Shown: piece by piece, positions 35,101-47,577 of the stretch | Layout of the letters: each line of letters begins with the position of its first letter | Position numbering within the stretch: position 1 is the stretch's first letter | From: Hyaloperonospora brassicae | Lineage: Eukaryota > Oomycota > Peronosporomycetes > Peronosporales > Peronosporaceae | Reading direction: 5' to 3' | Assembly (NCBI GenBank): GCA_947650285.1 | Contig: CANTFL010000332.1 | Span: 1-64,000 of the forward strand | Length of the DNA: 64,000 bases | Notes under the pieces: model-generated | Database searches by the model: none | Seen by the model: only the letters and a program-made list of their open reading frames with translations | What the model was told of the DNA's origin: nothing | Position numbers and translations under genes: made by a program

Positions 35101-35750
35101 TGTAACCGTCAAGCGTGATCAGCTCTCCGTGTACACCTACAAAAGGTGCAGCTGCTCAAGATGATCCGCAAGGTAAAATTTCGCATCGACATCGAATCAA
35201 TGCGAAAGTCACGAACCGGCTCCCCCTTTATTAATCAGCTACTAAATGTAGGACTTTTGCCGTCTGGAGGTATAGCAATGGTCTAGCCAAGCGTGAAAAG
35301 GTGGACCGCTGAATGAAGCAGGGCCTTACGTCGACACACCAGAGCTGACCGTATCTGCCGAATAAGGTCATACAGAGAACGAGCCACTGCAAACGAGATA
35401 CCGCATACGGCCCGCGGTCCTCAAAGCCCTAACGCTATTCGAGCACAGCGCTCGATCGTATTTTGCCCCCTCGTTTCTGCACGACGAGATAGTCCCTTTC
35501 TGTTTGGCCACGTCGTGTCTGATCTCACCCCAATCAATGCACCGGTGATTACTACCACTCGGCATCTCGACGTTTGTATGACCATTACACACACGCAGCG
35601 GCCGAGGTCCCCCTCAGATCACTCCAAATCGCTGAGCCTTTCCGTCGACAGCGCTCGCTCTTTCCGTACTATCTGCTCCTCGTCCTGACAGTTGCATCGC
35701 AGGCGTTCATTTCTGAATTCGAGCGCTTCGTACCACACCGCTGCGGATTT

Positions 35751-36865
35751 ATGGTCGCAACTCCTTCACCTCCTGCTCCTACCGTTAGTATCAATAGCAA
35801 TAGCAACAACAACAACAATAACAACAACAACAACAACAACAATAGCAACAGCACCGACCAGCCACATGCGTCCACCCCACGTGCCTCGTGCACATGGGAC
35901 CACCACAGCGAGTGCCGAAAGCCACGCTCGTGTGCTGACTGTCTCAACGTGCAGCTACCAAATGACGTCTGCACGGTCAATCCCAATGGCGCCTGCGTCA
36001 GCCAAAGCACATACGACGCGTACCTGGCCGACCGGTTCTACTACGCGCCTTTGCAGCGCTACTTTTCCTCGAGTGACTATCGCTACTGCCACGTGAGTGA
36101 CGCCGTCTGTGTCACGTGTCGCAAGCACTGGAAGCAGCTGGATCCGAGGCATTTGAGTAACCCGGATGCCCAGTTCCCGTTCTTTTGTACGGGGCACAAT
36201 GGCTGCGTGTGCATTGCCAATTGTGAGGCACCCAATTGGCACGACGTTGTGGTCGAGTCCCAGTGTGCAGGCGGTACTCGTGACATCCGTCAGGTGCCGT
36301 TCTCACTGAACGAAGAAACGGCATTGTCCATGCCACTGCGCGTGGCAATCTCGATTGTTGCAGGTCTCGCTCTAGTACTGCTGCTATTGTTTGTAACGTG
36401 GGGCGTGCGTCGGCTGTTGAAATGCCGAGGTAGCGAACGGTTTGGTAAGTAGGAGACGGATGGATGGGTACTTGGATGGACGACTGGTGACGAATCTACG
36501 TCCTTGGACTCTTCGCTCCTTCGATGTGATCATTGACTGACGGGCAATTTGTGTTTTTTGTGCTTTTCCTCCATGCAGTTGCTCATCGAGGCCACAGGCA
36601 AAGACCACGACGAGCGAGACTGCAGCTTTCGTTGACTGGATGGAAATCGCTGAACCAAAGTCTCATTGATGCAGAGGGACAGAGCTGTGGTAATGGTCAA
36701 CCAAGGACGCCGTTGCGCACGTGTGAAGGCGGGCTGGTCCAAGTAAAGAGTGCATATACCACGGAGACGACCGATGGGGAGAGTGCGGATGATTATGTGG
36801 AGGTGCGTGAAGAGATGGGGTCGTGCGGACAATGTTCGTCGCAACGCGAGAGAACGGAATTGTAG
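35751..36865 (+). CDS. Cys-rich single-pass membrane protein, two exons (326 aa)
   Basis: Exon 1 is 35751-36444 and exon 2 is 36579-36865. The 134-nt intron (36445-36578) starts GTAAGT, has CTGAC near 36536 and ends GCAG; joining keeps the frame (phase 1). After an Asn/Ser-rich stretch comes a domain with about 13 cysteines (CTWDHHSEC, CADCLN, CVTCRKHW, CTGHNGCVCIANC). Then follows one transmembrane helix (AISIVAGLALVLLLLFV), a basic stop (RRLLKC) and a roughly 100-residue cytoplasmic tail mostly in exon 2. The function is unknown; a surface receptor or adhesion role is only inference. The in-frame sequence upstream of this ATG encodes a signal-peptide-like core (YYLLLVLTVASQAF) but has no ATG, so the true start may be in an unseen exon or hidden by a sequence error. 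Confidence 0.7.
35804..35850 (+). repeat. AAC trinucleotide run encoding poly-Asn
   Basis: An interrupted (AAC)n/(AAT) run inside the Cys-rich membrane protein gene encodes about 13 consecutive Asn. Length variation between strains is expected. Confidence 0.9.
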
Positions 36866-38605
36866 GATCAAAGAGGAAGCGAGAGGATGTTGCAAGTCAG
36901 CTGAGAGTGTATGAGGCCCTTCGTCTCGTTTCGACTGGTGTGACGAAAGACTCACGATAGTAAAGAGTCACTGGAAAAACTGCAAGTTAATGTAATAATA
37001 TAATGGCATGATAAGTATCGACGAGAATCATGTGCTGAGTGTGCGACTTGTGTTGAGTACCTCATGAGTTTACAAGAGTTCGTGATGTATCGATCGTATG
37101 CAGAAGAAGCTCGCGTCAAGCGCCTGTATCAAGAATTGACCAGGGAAATACGTAATTTAAACATGTCGAATGAGCATGAAGATCCTATCCTTTTGTGCGA
37201 AGAAGATGCTCGATATCTGGAAGCATTCAAAGATTGTGGTCGCAAAGTATAGAGTCAGTACGCAGACGTTATGGTTGACCAGGGTATGCCTTGCGTCTTG
37301 CCTTTCTCATGCTATCGAGCAAACGAAACCAAACACAACGTGTGATCAAGTTCTCGATCCACTTTCCGCTTGCGAGGTCTGATTATACGGCACATTCTGT
37401 TGTAAGTTGTACTTATAGGTCGTTAAGCATGCTAATATTGCCATACATACAGATCGATCGATCTGTTGCTACGTTTTGCGGCTTGCTCTGTAAGTTGTGC
37501 CGAAATAAACGAAGCAGCCAATCACCAAAAACTTTACCGTAAAAATAACATACCTCGAGAGAGTGAGACAAGAGCTGATGATCGATTGGTACTACACAAC
37601 ACACTTGTATGTTACATGAGGATCACGATTGTGAATTCGCAAACGATGCTGTGATGGCAAAGTAGCCGAAACGAACCGCATATCAATATTTCACCGCCTC
37701 CATGTTTTCGGAATGCGCTTATAGAGCGTGTTCGCCGAAACAGTGTCCAACAAGACCAAAGTGCTATCAAGATCATTCTACTCTACCTGCAATACAGCGT
37801 TGAACATCGCAATCAAATGTATAATTGCCCGACCGTGCATTTTATTGAACGCATAGCACCAAGGTTTTCTGCTATGGGTCTAAAAGGAAGGTAAAACAAT
37901 GGCTCACCACGTGGTGAACATATCATGCACAGTAGCTCGTGGAGAACTGCACCAACAAAGGAACATGAAACAGCATGCACTTAAAATTTCTTGCCGCATG
38001 CAAATCATACGACACCTAAAGAGTCGTAAGCAAATGAGGCATTTTGATACAAAGATTCACAGCATAGCGTAACAAAGCGCGACAAATATCAGATAGCTTA
38101 CGCAAGAGATAAAATCTGGACTTATTCTGCTATCCGACGACAAGATAGGGCCGTTTCACGACTATCATGCACACATTTATCCACGCCGTTATGTAATCGG
38201 GACCATCAGCGTGATGGCTCCGTGCTTCACGGGCTTAACCTTGACCAAGAAGTGTCAGATGCATCGCCTGTGTGTGATGATAATGTTGTGAACACAATCA
38301 AGCAATTTGCATGTGATTGATAGCTATCAGCAGAATCTTGCAACGAACGTACTTCAAATGACTCTCAATGTCTACAGCGCGCACTATTTTCTTTGCAGAC
38401 TCGTAATCAATATTCTTGCTCAACGATACGTAAGACTTGCATCATTTAGACGTTTGTAGCCAGACATACATCGTAGGGAATCGGATCGGAAGCAGTCGAC
38501 GCATGAGAAGCTACAAGTGTCGTGACTTTTTTACGAAACACTGATGAGCGGGTAGCAATACCGTTGGAACCGTTGCGGCACTCAATCCGATATTCGTCTC
38601 TTCAT
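36866..38605. other. AT-rich stretch; one small unsupported frame
   Basis: A 62-codon ATG frame at 37064-37252 (plus) encodes a charged helical peptide (SYAEEARVKRLYQELTREI). It could be a small gene or an exon relic, but nothing else supports it. The rest shows no gene. Confidence 0.35.
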
Positions 38606-38917
38606 TGTATGTATGTATGTATGTATGTATGTATGTATGTATGTATGTATGTATGTATGTATGTATGTATGTATGTATGTATGTATGTATGTATGTATGT
38701 ATGTATGTATGTATGTATGTATGTATGTATGTATGTATGTATGTATGTATGTATGTATGTATGTATGTATGTATGTATGTATGTATGTATGTATGTATGT
38801 ATGTATGTATGTATGTATGTATGTATGTATGTATGTATGTATGTATGTATGTATGTATGTATGTATGTATGTATGTATGTATGTATGTATGTATGTATGT
38901 ATGTATGTATGTATGTG
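38606..38917 (+). repeat. TGTA tetranucleotide microsatellite, about 78 units
   Basis: An uninterrupted, perfect 312-bp run of TGTA (equivalently ATGT), followed by GCGGGGGGG. All long open frames here are artefacts of the repeat, which is open in several frames of both strands. Perfect purity over 78 units suggests recent expansion, or collapse/expansion uncertainty in assembly. Confidence 0.97.
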
Positions 38918-41900
38918 CGGGGGGGTGTATGTAGCAGGCATCGTCTGAGGTTCAAGCAGCGTCAAGATTACTGCAATGAATTGTGACTGATGCTTAGCGC
39001 CGCTTATCAAAACTTACTGGACGCAATCTATCAGAGATGTACGACTAAGTGCATACGATAAATTGCAAGAATTACATAGTGCATCTTGTGAAAGACAAAC
39101 CGCCACAACTTACATCTTGCGATCAACAAAATCCAGACCGAACGGCTAGACTGTGTAGCATACCTTATTAAATGCAAGTTTACTCAGTCAGCAATGATTT
39201 CCCTGAACTTCGTGCTCATATATGTTGCAGGTATCATCCATCTAATTATGGATGGGTCATACAAGCACTTACACAAGCGTGCTCTCCTTTGTGCGTTATG
39301 GATGCGTCATCTTTTGCAAGCAAGCCGTCTTATCAGTTCCTATGTCTGAAGCTGCGACACCCTTATTTTTATATATCTACGAAAGGTATGGCACGCATTC
39401 GAGAAGTTCAATAGCAAACAGCTGACTCGCATGGACTATGTATGTAAGGCAAGAGTTGTAGATTTGTTCGACGTCCTGCCGCAAGATGTAAGATGCGGAA
39501 GATGGTCAATGTGTGGCACTTTTAAATTGCCCCGATAGAATATATTTTGTGGATACACACCCTAATAAATCTTGACTTTCATTTTCGTATCCTCAGGTCC
39601 GGCCATTTCACGTCCGCATACAAGAATGCTATGTGCTCGCACACAGCCCTTGTGATTCAGATGACAGAGATTGCACCGCTATATTTCGTTATGATACTTT
39701 CCAGCAATAAAAGGTTTTGGGCAAAAAAGCAGAAGTAGATACGGGCCTAGTATCTATTAAACAAACAGAAGAACTACTTACGTTCTACATTTGTAAAACT
39801 TATTTAGAACGACTATTGCGAATCAAAACTTTCGATGACGAAGGTCCCATAATAATTGATCTCATCAGTATAAGCGTACATTTTCTCGTTACGTCGTAAT
39901 ATATCGATAGGTAACATGACTGTTGTACCAATGCGCGTATGTCTGACATACCTTAACAACATAAGGACTAATTAATGCTTGATATAGATTCAATCCATTT
40001 TTTTATTTACGCTGTTTCCGCATGATGTACGATACTCTGCGTCACTTTTATCTTCACGTAACTCAAAAGCGTTCATTTCGTCATATGCATTGAAATAACA
40101 TGAGGATCATAAGACAATCTATTTATAGACTACAACGATTTTCTTGATGTGAAGCTAAGCTAATTATTATTCTGACTCGTTTTCGGATGTATAATAGTAA
40201 TTTTGAAAAATAAAGTTTTGTCTAGCTATCCTTGGGATTACGAGCTCATTTTTTTGCAAGTCGTTTTACATTGTTTTACTTTGTAATCTTGGAAGCATAA
40301 AGCAAAACTTATAAATGTCTGTAATACGCACGTGTATTCAGAAATACACGTGCATGAAGACCTTATCGATCTAGTGATATTTGCTGCAACGTGATCTTAA
40401 TTTAAGATAGAAATGCTGATGCATGTCGATCGACCATGACCCCAAGGAGTGTGGAGGCGCAAAAAGAACATCATGTATGCATTATATAAATGCGATCGCG
40501 ATTTAGGTCTCTCGTGCTGCAATACAATGCATACTTCAAAATTATTGCAAAAAACCCACAAAAATATCTTAATCGGTATTTGAAACGGTCTCAAAAATAT
40601 ATATTGCCCATCTGTCAAGTCTGTGCGAAGAACAATATGGGTATCATACCTTGTTGGCTGGCATATTGTTCGAAAACCGCTTCAGACTGTGAAAGGAATA
40701 TCACTATCAATTTAGTTGAGGCTATCGTTTCCTTTTATTTTTAGGTCGAGGCTGGAGCTTGAGATAAGTGCTATGATCGATCTTTAGGCGGCTCACAAAC
40801 AGCTTAAATTGTTGTTCATGTTCTTCATGCGGTACAAAATTGGTGTAAAATCGATCGTACGTTGTAGTAGGAGCGATTAGCTGGTTGCTGGATAACCAAT
40901 GAAACAAATAGAACTGAAGTGCTGCACGATGTATGCGCTTTTCAGCACACCATGTTGTAAATGATTGGCCTATGCTGTCCAGCCTTGCTCGCTCGAATAG
41001 GCGAAAGGCATGCGACGTACTCTAGGCGTCTTAAATGACGAGTTTGCTCCCCTTTTGTTGATGTATACATGCATTCATGTTTTGTACTAATTGGGCTCGC
41101 TTTTACGCGGTCCACCTACGTTTCTTGCAAAATATCGGTTCTGATTCTCTCCATCCCTGTTCGAATATGTAATATATATATTGTAGTTATGTATTGTATC
41201 AGATACGCTATTCTTGATTTTTGCGTATTATCAATAAAATCGCATTTTTAAGAAATGAAGAAGTCTTTACATTACCATACGTGACTTTAATTAAGCGCAT
41301 ATTCAATGAGACGCGTGCCTTCAGCGGATTAACAAACCAAAACCTAAATATTTGTTGTGCTGTATATCATTCGATATGCGTAAGATGCTGCCGCATACAT
41401 CAATAAAGAATGTCTGACGTAACAAAAGTTTCCTTTAGGAAGTTGTTGTATTCTTTTTTCAAGAATACTAAAACATTCGAAACACTGTGTAGCGAGTCGA
41501 TTACTACAAAGTAGCTCGTTGCCCCTCTAGACATCAATCGATGATACGTCTCCCGCCCTTGCATTTAAGAGGTCGTAAAGACGTGGTGTTACGCTATGAG
41601 ATGACTACAGTGTCAACATCATTCAGAAGAATACATACTTTCGTGATCGAATGTACTACTGCTTATGCATGGAGTGGCGGGAATGCAATTGTACCTTATA
41701 TGCGCCCGCGAATGGAGTTTCTTCCTTTTTTGTCCGCATTCTTCAATTTCTTGTTGTTTAGTCTATCGACTGGATCTTCCGCAGGGTAAATTACGCTCCA
41801 AACCCAACATGTACCGACTCATAAGCATTCTTCGACCCACATACCAGAATATACGATGTACTTTATCAGATACTCTGTTGTGATCCGTGTACTAATGGTC

Positions 41901-43758
41901 ACGTCGGGCTGAGGTGTGAGCCATCCCATCTGGGACGAAGTATGTCAATTGATATATGATAGAGAAATTTTGGGAATGAGTTTATGGAGACAAGACGTAT
42001 AAGAGAAATTCAGTGGTATGTGTTTCGCTAAGATGCGTAAATAAAGGCGTGACATAAAGTCCTGGACATTGTAGGGTTAGTCGGCGATAGGACAGACTTA
42101 AACAGGAGCTAAAAAAAATTACACCTCGTTTCTTTGTGAGTCTCCATTCTTGCTTCTTCAACCGTCTTATCCAAGGTGTGTAAATACTTGCCTTGCTTTT
42201 TCGTTTTTAGTCGACAAGAACTTTACGAAACACAAATGCGTCACCGATAGCAAGACTTTGTGCCTTAGAAGTCATGCCATATGTACGTGTAACACCTCGT
42301 TATTGTGAAAAGCCTCGACAGCACAAATGAAGTTTTACATGACGCTCTTTAATCATCTGTAACCTCTCGGATGCAATTTTGCAAGATGACATACCGATGT
42401 ATGCATAATGTGTTCCGGAAGGATTTGATGATACCTTTCGATTCGTCGAACATTTATATTTCTTTTAGAGCATAAAGTAAGCGCCAAACATTTATGGTCG
42501 AATTGTTTGGATCATTTATGGTTCTTACTATACCGACGAATTCTCGAGGCTTACATAACTTAGCATTCTATTCCTTAAGTACTTCATCCATGCATCCGGA
42601 GTCATTTCATAGTGTTGTTCAATAGCGGAGGTAAGCGATGGAGTCAATTTGTGCATTGTGCCAATATTTCACGCTTCCATTGAGTGAACAGCCATACCAC
42701 CATGATGCGATAGGTTTGCAGGTATGTCAAGAGTATTACTTCTCGTCAGTGAGCGGACTAGTGACTTAGTACTTGATTATGGTACACTGAACAATTATCA
42801 TGGGCAAATGTAGCGACGTACTGCAGTGTGCTCTGTCTGGTAATTGAAATGGCGTTATTGCGTGTATACTGGGGACATGCGAGTGTGCACATTTCCTTTG
42901 TGTGCCATATCTCGCAGTATTCATCTGAAAATATGCATTTGCTGTCGAGGGCATACTACTGTAGTCTAATATAAACCAGACTACTTCCCATGAGAAAATC
43001 AATTTGTACGACACGAGCAATGGGTAGTGAGCAAGATATCAACATCCATATACGTACCATAGTATGGTTTCATTAATTTTCGCGAGATCGGTTCCCATCA
43101 AACGAGGCTTGTATATTCGATAGACCTCTATTGATAATGTCAACGAAGCAGAATCGTCTAGTAATTTTTGTTTCCTCTACACTGAATAGTGTACATGATG
43201 TTTGGAAATTTGTCTACGCTATCGTTAGTGTCGATTGCTTTACCGTCAGTACAATTGACTTATATTAGCATTATCGCTGAACGTTGATGACATTGGTTAT
43301 GCCGCATATCCAGATTTTCGGATTTCTCGACATCCTCTCATTTCACTCATCGCTAACTCTATAATCTTGTTTTGCCCGTCTCTAACATACCGCAGACTTG
43401 TAATAACAGCAAGCAGAAGGGAACATATCTGATCATGTAGATTTCAAACACCCCGTTATTTTATTATTACATCGGTTGCGATAATTCAGCTTTTTGCCCT
43501 CACAACCTTCATAGCAGGTCTGCGGTCGGTGTTTGTGCCCACACTAATCATTATTTGACCCAATACCAAATATATTATACACATACCATACTTTCATGCT
43601 TACCAAATGAAGTCACGATACACAACTTTAGTTTCCGATGTGGACTAGAAAATTTGCAGTGCATACTTTGCATAAAAATACTTGTTATTAAGCATCCTAA
43701 TTTTAAAGCAAAATTTTATTGAATTTTTTCGCGTCACTCAAGTCCAAATATTGACTCC
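38918..43758. other. AT-rich gene-free stretch
   Basis: No open frame above about 95 codons and none with recognisable features. Base composition is strongly AT-biased, as in a repeat-rich compartment. Confidence 0.5.
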
Positions 43759-44877
43759 CTGTTTCGTCAATATAGGAGGTCTCAGTAACTTTGACCGTTG
43801 CGCTTTCAATAGACAAGATTCCTGCAAGTCGACGATACCACCGCTTTGGTTTTGTCAATACATACATGAAAAGAAAGATGACCATTTGGAATACATCCCG
43901 GCTTTCATTTCTCGACTCGACGAATTCGGAGAATATCACGGCAGAGTTGATGCCTCTCCTTCGCTGTAATGCGGTACCCGCACATCATGTGCATACAGTA
44001 CTCGACAACCTGTACTTATAACGTTGTAGGCAGGTGCATGAAACCTCATGTTCATGAGAGACAAAGATAGATGATAGAATAACGATCACGTTAGTATCGA
44101 GTAAAGGAGAAGTGTACATATGCAATCATGACAATATTTCGGGTAAAGACTTCATCGATTATGTCTGTATACAAAAACATGAGCTGATACTATTTGCTCA
44201 CCTACCATTGCACGCACCATCCTTCATTGGACGCTTTGTTGGCTGATACCTTGGTATCAATCAACGAATTGGCCAAAGTAACTAAATACATGAAATAATT
44301 ACGCGAAGATAGTAGTTGCATTGTCATGAGCTGATGTTAAGGGCAAGTACGGGTTCACCTCGCTCCAGTCGCGTTCTTCACAAAGCATACAATCTTAGTG
44401 TCTCGTAGCAACCTTTTGCTTCCACTGCAAGTACGCGTCCCACGTCAAGTTCTCCCTGTACTTTCATATATAGTAGGACAAAGAAGTTGCGGCGTCGACG
44501 AGTGCACATCCAGTAAAATGGATCCGTCGATTATCCTCCTGTTATTGTTTGTCGAATTCGACTGACTTTCTGTATGGCATGAGCTTGTAGAATGCGTACG
44601 AAAGTCGTTCGCCATACACAAGAGCTGGCGTCGTTGGAATAGCAGTGCCACGCGTAATGTGAGCCGTAAGACGTTCCAATAGGTTGCCCGAGCCTGTCAT
44701 TGATGCATCCACAGCATATAAGCACCAAGCGGAATGATAGCCGTAATACCTTCTTCGTATTTAAGATCAAAATTACTTTTTACGTCAACAGAAGCGTCGT
44801 ACCAGCCTATGTCTCATAGAGTGGCCACCACCGTCAGGATGATGACTTTCAGTAAGCCACGATGATGTTCTCTTTGT
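43759..44877 (+). repeat. 1.12-kb direct repeat, left copy
   Basis: Matches 50877-51996 in the same orientation almost base for base, with scattered substitutions (identity by eye about 97%). The minus strand carries protein-like but interrupted frames (for example SNLLERLTAHITRGTAIP-like stretches), so the unit may contain a decayed gene. No terminal inverted repeats or target duplications are seen. Confidence 0.9.
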
Positions 44878-45100
44878 AAATTATTCTTCAAATTTTGGCG
44901 AGATCCAGTAATCGCCGTGTTTCTTTATCATAGGAGCTGACGCAGGACATATCTACGGCTATAATCATCGTTGCATGACGGGTGACATGCCTCCACCCCG
45001 TCCCTTCTCCCAAGGGGGGATAAAGGTAGGCGTGTCCACTTCAACTTGAGATTCTTATCCCCCATCGCTCCGTGTAGATTTATTTCCGACGAAGGAAAAA

Positions 45101-45478
45101 ATGCGCAACAAAACTCCTCCGATTGCGTCCCAAGCAGCCGAACAGGAGTCGAACGGCCAGTCTGGGCCGGTGTCTACGGCTAAGGCTAGCACAGATTAAC
45201 TACGTGATTCCTCCTCTACGCCCACCTGTGACAACACAGAGGAAGCGACAACTCAGGAGGCGCGACCAGCTGCCTTTAAAAGTATCCGGGTGGCCGAGGA
45301 GGCGCCGGTACGAGAACTTCAGCAGGTCGTCCCAGCTGACATGTTTCTGGTATTGATAGCAAAGATGAAGCTTTACTCCGGTACTTACCAGATGAAACCG
45401 TGGCTATCAACCATTCGAGAGCTCTCTCCAGTAGCGTATGCAAAAATACCTCTTGATGAAGCAGCGCTTTTAGCCTAG
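45101..45478 (+). pseudogene. broken gag-like or unknown coding relic
   Basis: From an ATG, a frame reads RNKTPPIASQAAEQES and stops at a TAA after 33 codons. A second frame then runs DNTEEATTQEARPAAFKS to a stop at 45478 with consistent coding character. One indel and one stop would separate them. The hydrophilic, Gln/Ala/Glu-rich opening and the nearby solo LTR suggest a gag N terminus of an LTR element, but I see no diagnostic motif. Confidence 0.4.
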
Positions 45479-45606
45479 AACAATGTTTCCCAAAGCTTCA
45501 GACTGTCGAGGCGTCAAGTCTGCTTCGGCTTTTAAGCAATTGTGTGTAGCGAGCACCTGTACTTTCCAAGACTGGCAAGGACTCGCTAGAAAATAAGCAA
45601 TGAGAA

Positions 45607-45724
45607 TTTATCGACTCAGTGGGCGTTTACAGAGATCGTTTGGAAGCTGTCCAGTCAGCATAACTGAGCTTTTATCGACTCAGTGGGCGTTCACGAAGAT
45701 CGTTTGGAAGCTGTCCATTCAGCA
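45607..45724 (+). repeat. tandem duplication, 64-bp period
   Basis: TTTATCGACTCAGTGGGCGT begins at 45607 and again at 45671. The two copies are nearly the same through CTGTCC..TCAGCA (54 bp), so this is a local tandem duplication inside the relic region. Confidence 0.85.
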
Positions 45725-45893
45725 CATGTAGGTCAATGCTCCTTTTTGAATTATTGGGCGCAAGTAGTGCGCCACGGCACAACACCACCCGAGCCAAGCC
45801 ATTTGTTGCGATCCCGTCACAAATACGACGACTTTATGTGCACCCCGCCAAATATCCGCGGATGTTGCAGCGCATCTTTACGCGGTGTCCGAT

Positions 45894-46359
45894 TGTAACG
45901 GGGCACGCTCTTGCTCAGATAACTAAGCAAGGCTCTGTATTGATAACAATACAAGGGTGCGTACGCCCGATGTCACGTACACGTGGCGTGAGGAAGCGCG
46001 AATAAGACAATTCATAACCCGAAAGCTTTGTCTTGAGGGAAAAGTAGAACTGTTATTTAATATAGTTATGTTTCTTACTAAATCATCTTTCGTCTTAATC
46101 TAACTACATTAAACTACTGTCTCCTATGTCGATCTTATGTCCACCCCCATTGCGCGCGTCTAGCAGCGATTGGTGGTTACATTGGTTGATGTACCGTGTA
46201 CATCAACCAAGAAGTGGACTCCTACACGGATATTACCCTTAGAGGTAATATCCCGACAACATCGCTTTTCTCGAGTGATATTGATTGAATATTATCAGAA
46301 AAAAATTCAAACTTGGTACTTTCGTACCAATTTTTATGTAACGGGCTCACCACGTTACA
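45894..46359 (-). repeat. solo LTR, related gypsy subfamily (466 bp)
   Basis: It begins TGTAACGGGGCA and ends CACGTTACA, like the LTRs of the two gypsy elements, and shares their central blocks (CATTGCGCGCGTC, GCGATTGGTGG) in the same orientation as copy A. It is longer and well diverged. The 5-bp flanks (CCGAT, GTCGC) do not match, so it is either old or a recombination product. Its stems are perfect but differ in sequence from the other LTRs: 46184-46194/46198-46208, 46229-46237/46244-46252, 46313-46319/46324-46330. Confidence 0.8.
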
Positions 46360-47577
46360 GTCGCAGCTTCGGCCGAGTTTTTTCCACGATATTTAGTAGT
46401 GTCGTTCAGCCGGCAAGGATTATCATCCTTCATATCATCTAGTTCTCTATATCGGTACGTAGAAATGGGATGTTCGCATTAATACCGTCGAAAATTTTCT
46501 CCGCGACCTTAAGTTTGTTTAGAGTCATCTGGTGCTTTACACATATGTTGAGGAGTAGTTGTATAAAAATGCAATCCTGAAAAAAGCGAAACGCCAGATT
46601 GGACGATATATGTCAGGTACCCCCAACAACCCCATATACATCTGCAACATGCTACACTATCCAGATGAGTCGATCAGTCGTACAGTTGGGATGTGAATGA
46701 CATCATCGAAATCCGCCTTCGAAATCAGTCTGTCGAATCACAGGATGAGAGCCAGACATTATCGATGATCGCTGTCGTGGATGCTCAGAAGTATTCGAGT
46801 TAATCGAAATATGGTGGCTGCAACAGGTGGGCGGTGCGCTGGAGGTTATCGAGTCACTACAGCGAATGAAGGATAAATGGAGGCAATCTGAACAACAACT
46901 GGTACAGCCTAAGGTAAAGGACTTCTTTAGGCGAATTTAGGTAGCTCTTCCTATCATTATATCCTGCAAAAAGTGCCTCCCTGTCAAGGCATATCAAAAT
47001 ATTGAAAGGGGCCATCGATTGCATTTTATAAATAAGTTGAAGAGGTTTTTAAAGTAAGGTGTGGGCCCGACGTCAAATACAAGGATGGATAATGAATCAG
47101 AGAGTCATGATTGTAAAAAAGTAATAAACGAGAGAAGTGTTACTGTATCAAACATGCTTGTGCTCGAACGACATGATGTATGAGATGCATCGGCGCATGA
47201 ACATGGTACGTCTTTTCTGCTGCGCTACCAACATACAAGGAAAACGGACTAACATATTACATTGGAAGCTACGCGACATGTTTGGCCTGCTTTTACGTTT
47301 GTGATGGGTGAGCAAATTCGTGCGGGTCACCGATCTTCTCATTAGCACACGTCGGAGAACTATACGAACGGCCATCGTCAACGTCATAGCGAAGACAATA
47401 TGTATCGTGTTCAAGAAAAGCTGATCAATCAGTAGCATATTTGTTTACGCTGAGATACTGATATGCCTCTATCTGATGTGTCAGAATGGATGCCACGAAC
47501 TGGTAAGTCAGCAAGCAGAGCTTGAACAAATGCATCATGTATGAAGACGGCGGAGGACAAGGGGCTGTCAATGGAGT
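46360..47577. other. intergenic stretch, no supported gene
   Basis: Short frames only; nothing recognisable on either strand. Confidence 0.45.

Noticed and set aside
38522..39010. Several open frames over 100 codons across the microsatellite on both strands
   Set aside because: They only reflect that the TGTA repeat contains no stop codon in several frames; the encoded MYVC or HTYI repeats are artefacts.
36866..43758. RxLR or Crinkler effector genes in the gene-poor zone
   Set aside because: I looked for a signal peptide followed by RxLR/EER or LxLFLAK-type motifs and found none in the open frames of this window.
43759..44877. The 1.12-kb repeat as an LTR or insertion sequence
   Set aside because: No TG/CA or inverted termini, no target duplication, and no transposase or polymerase motif in either copy.
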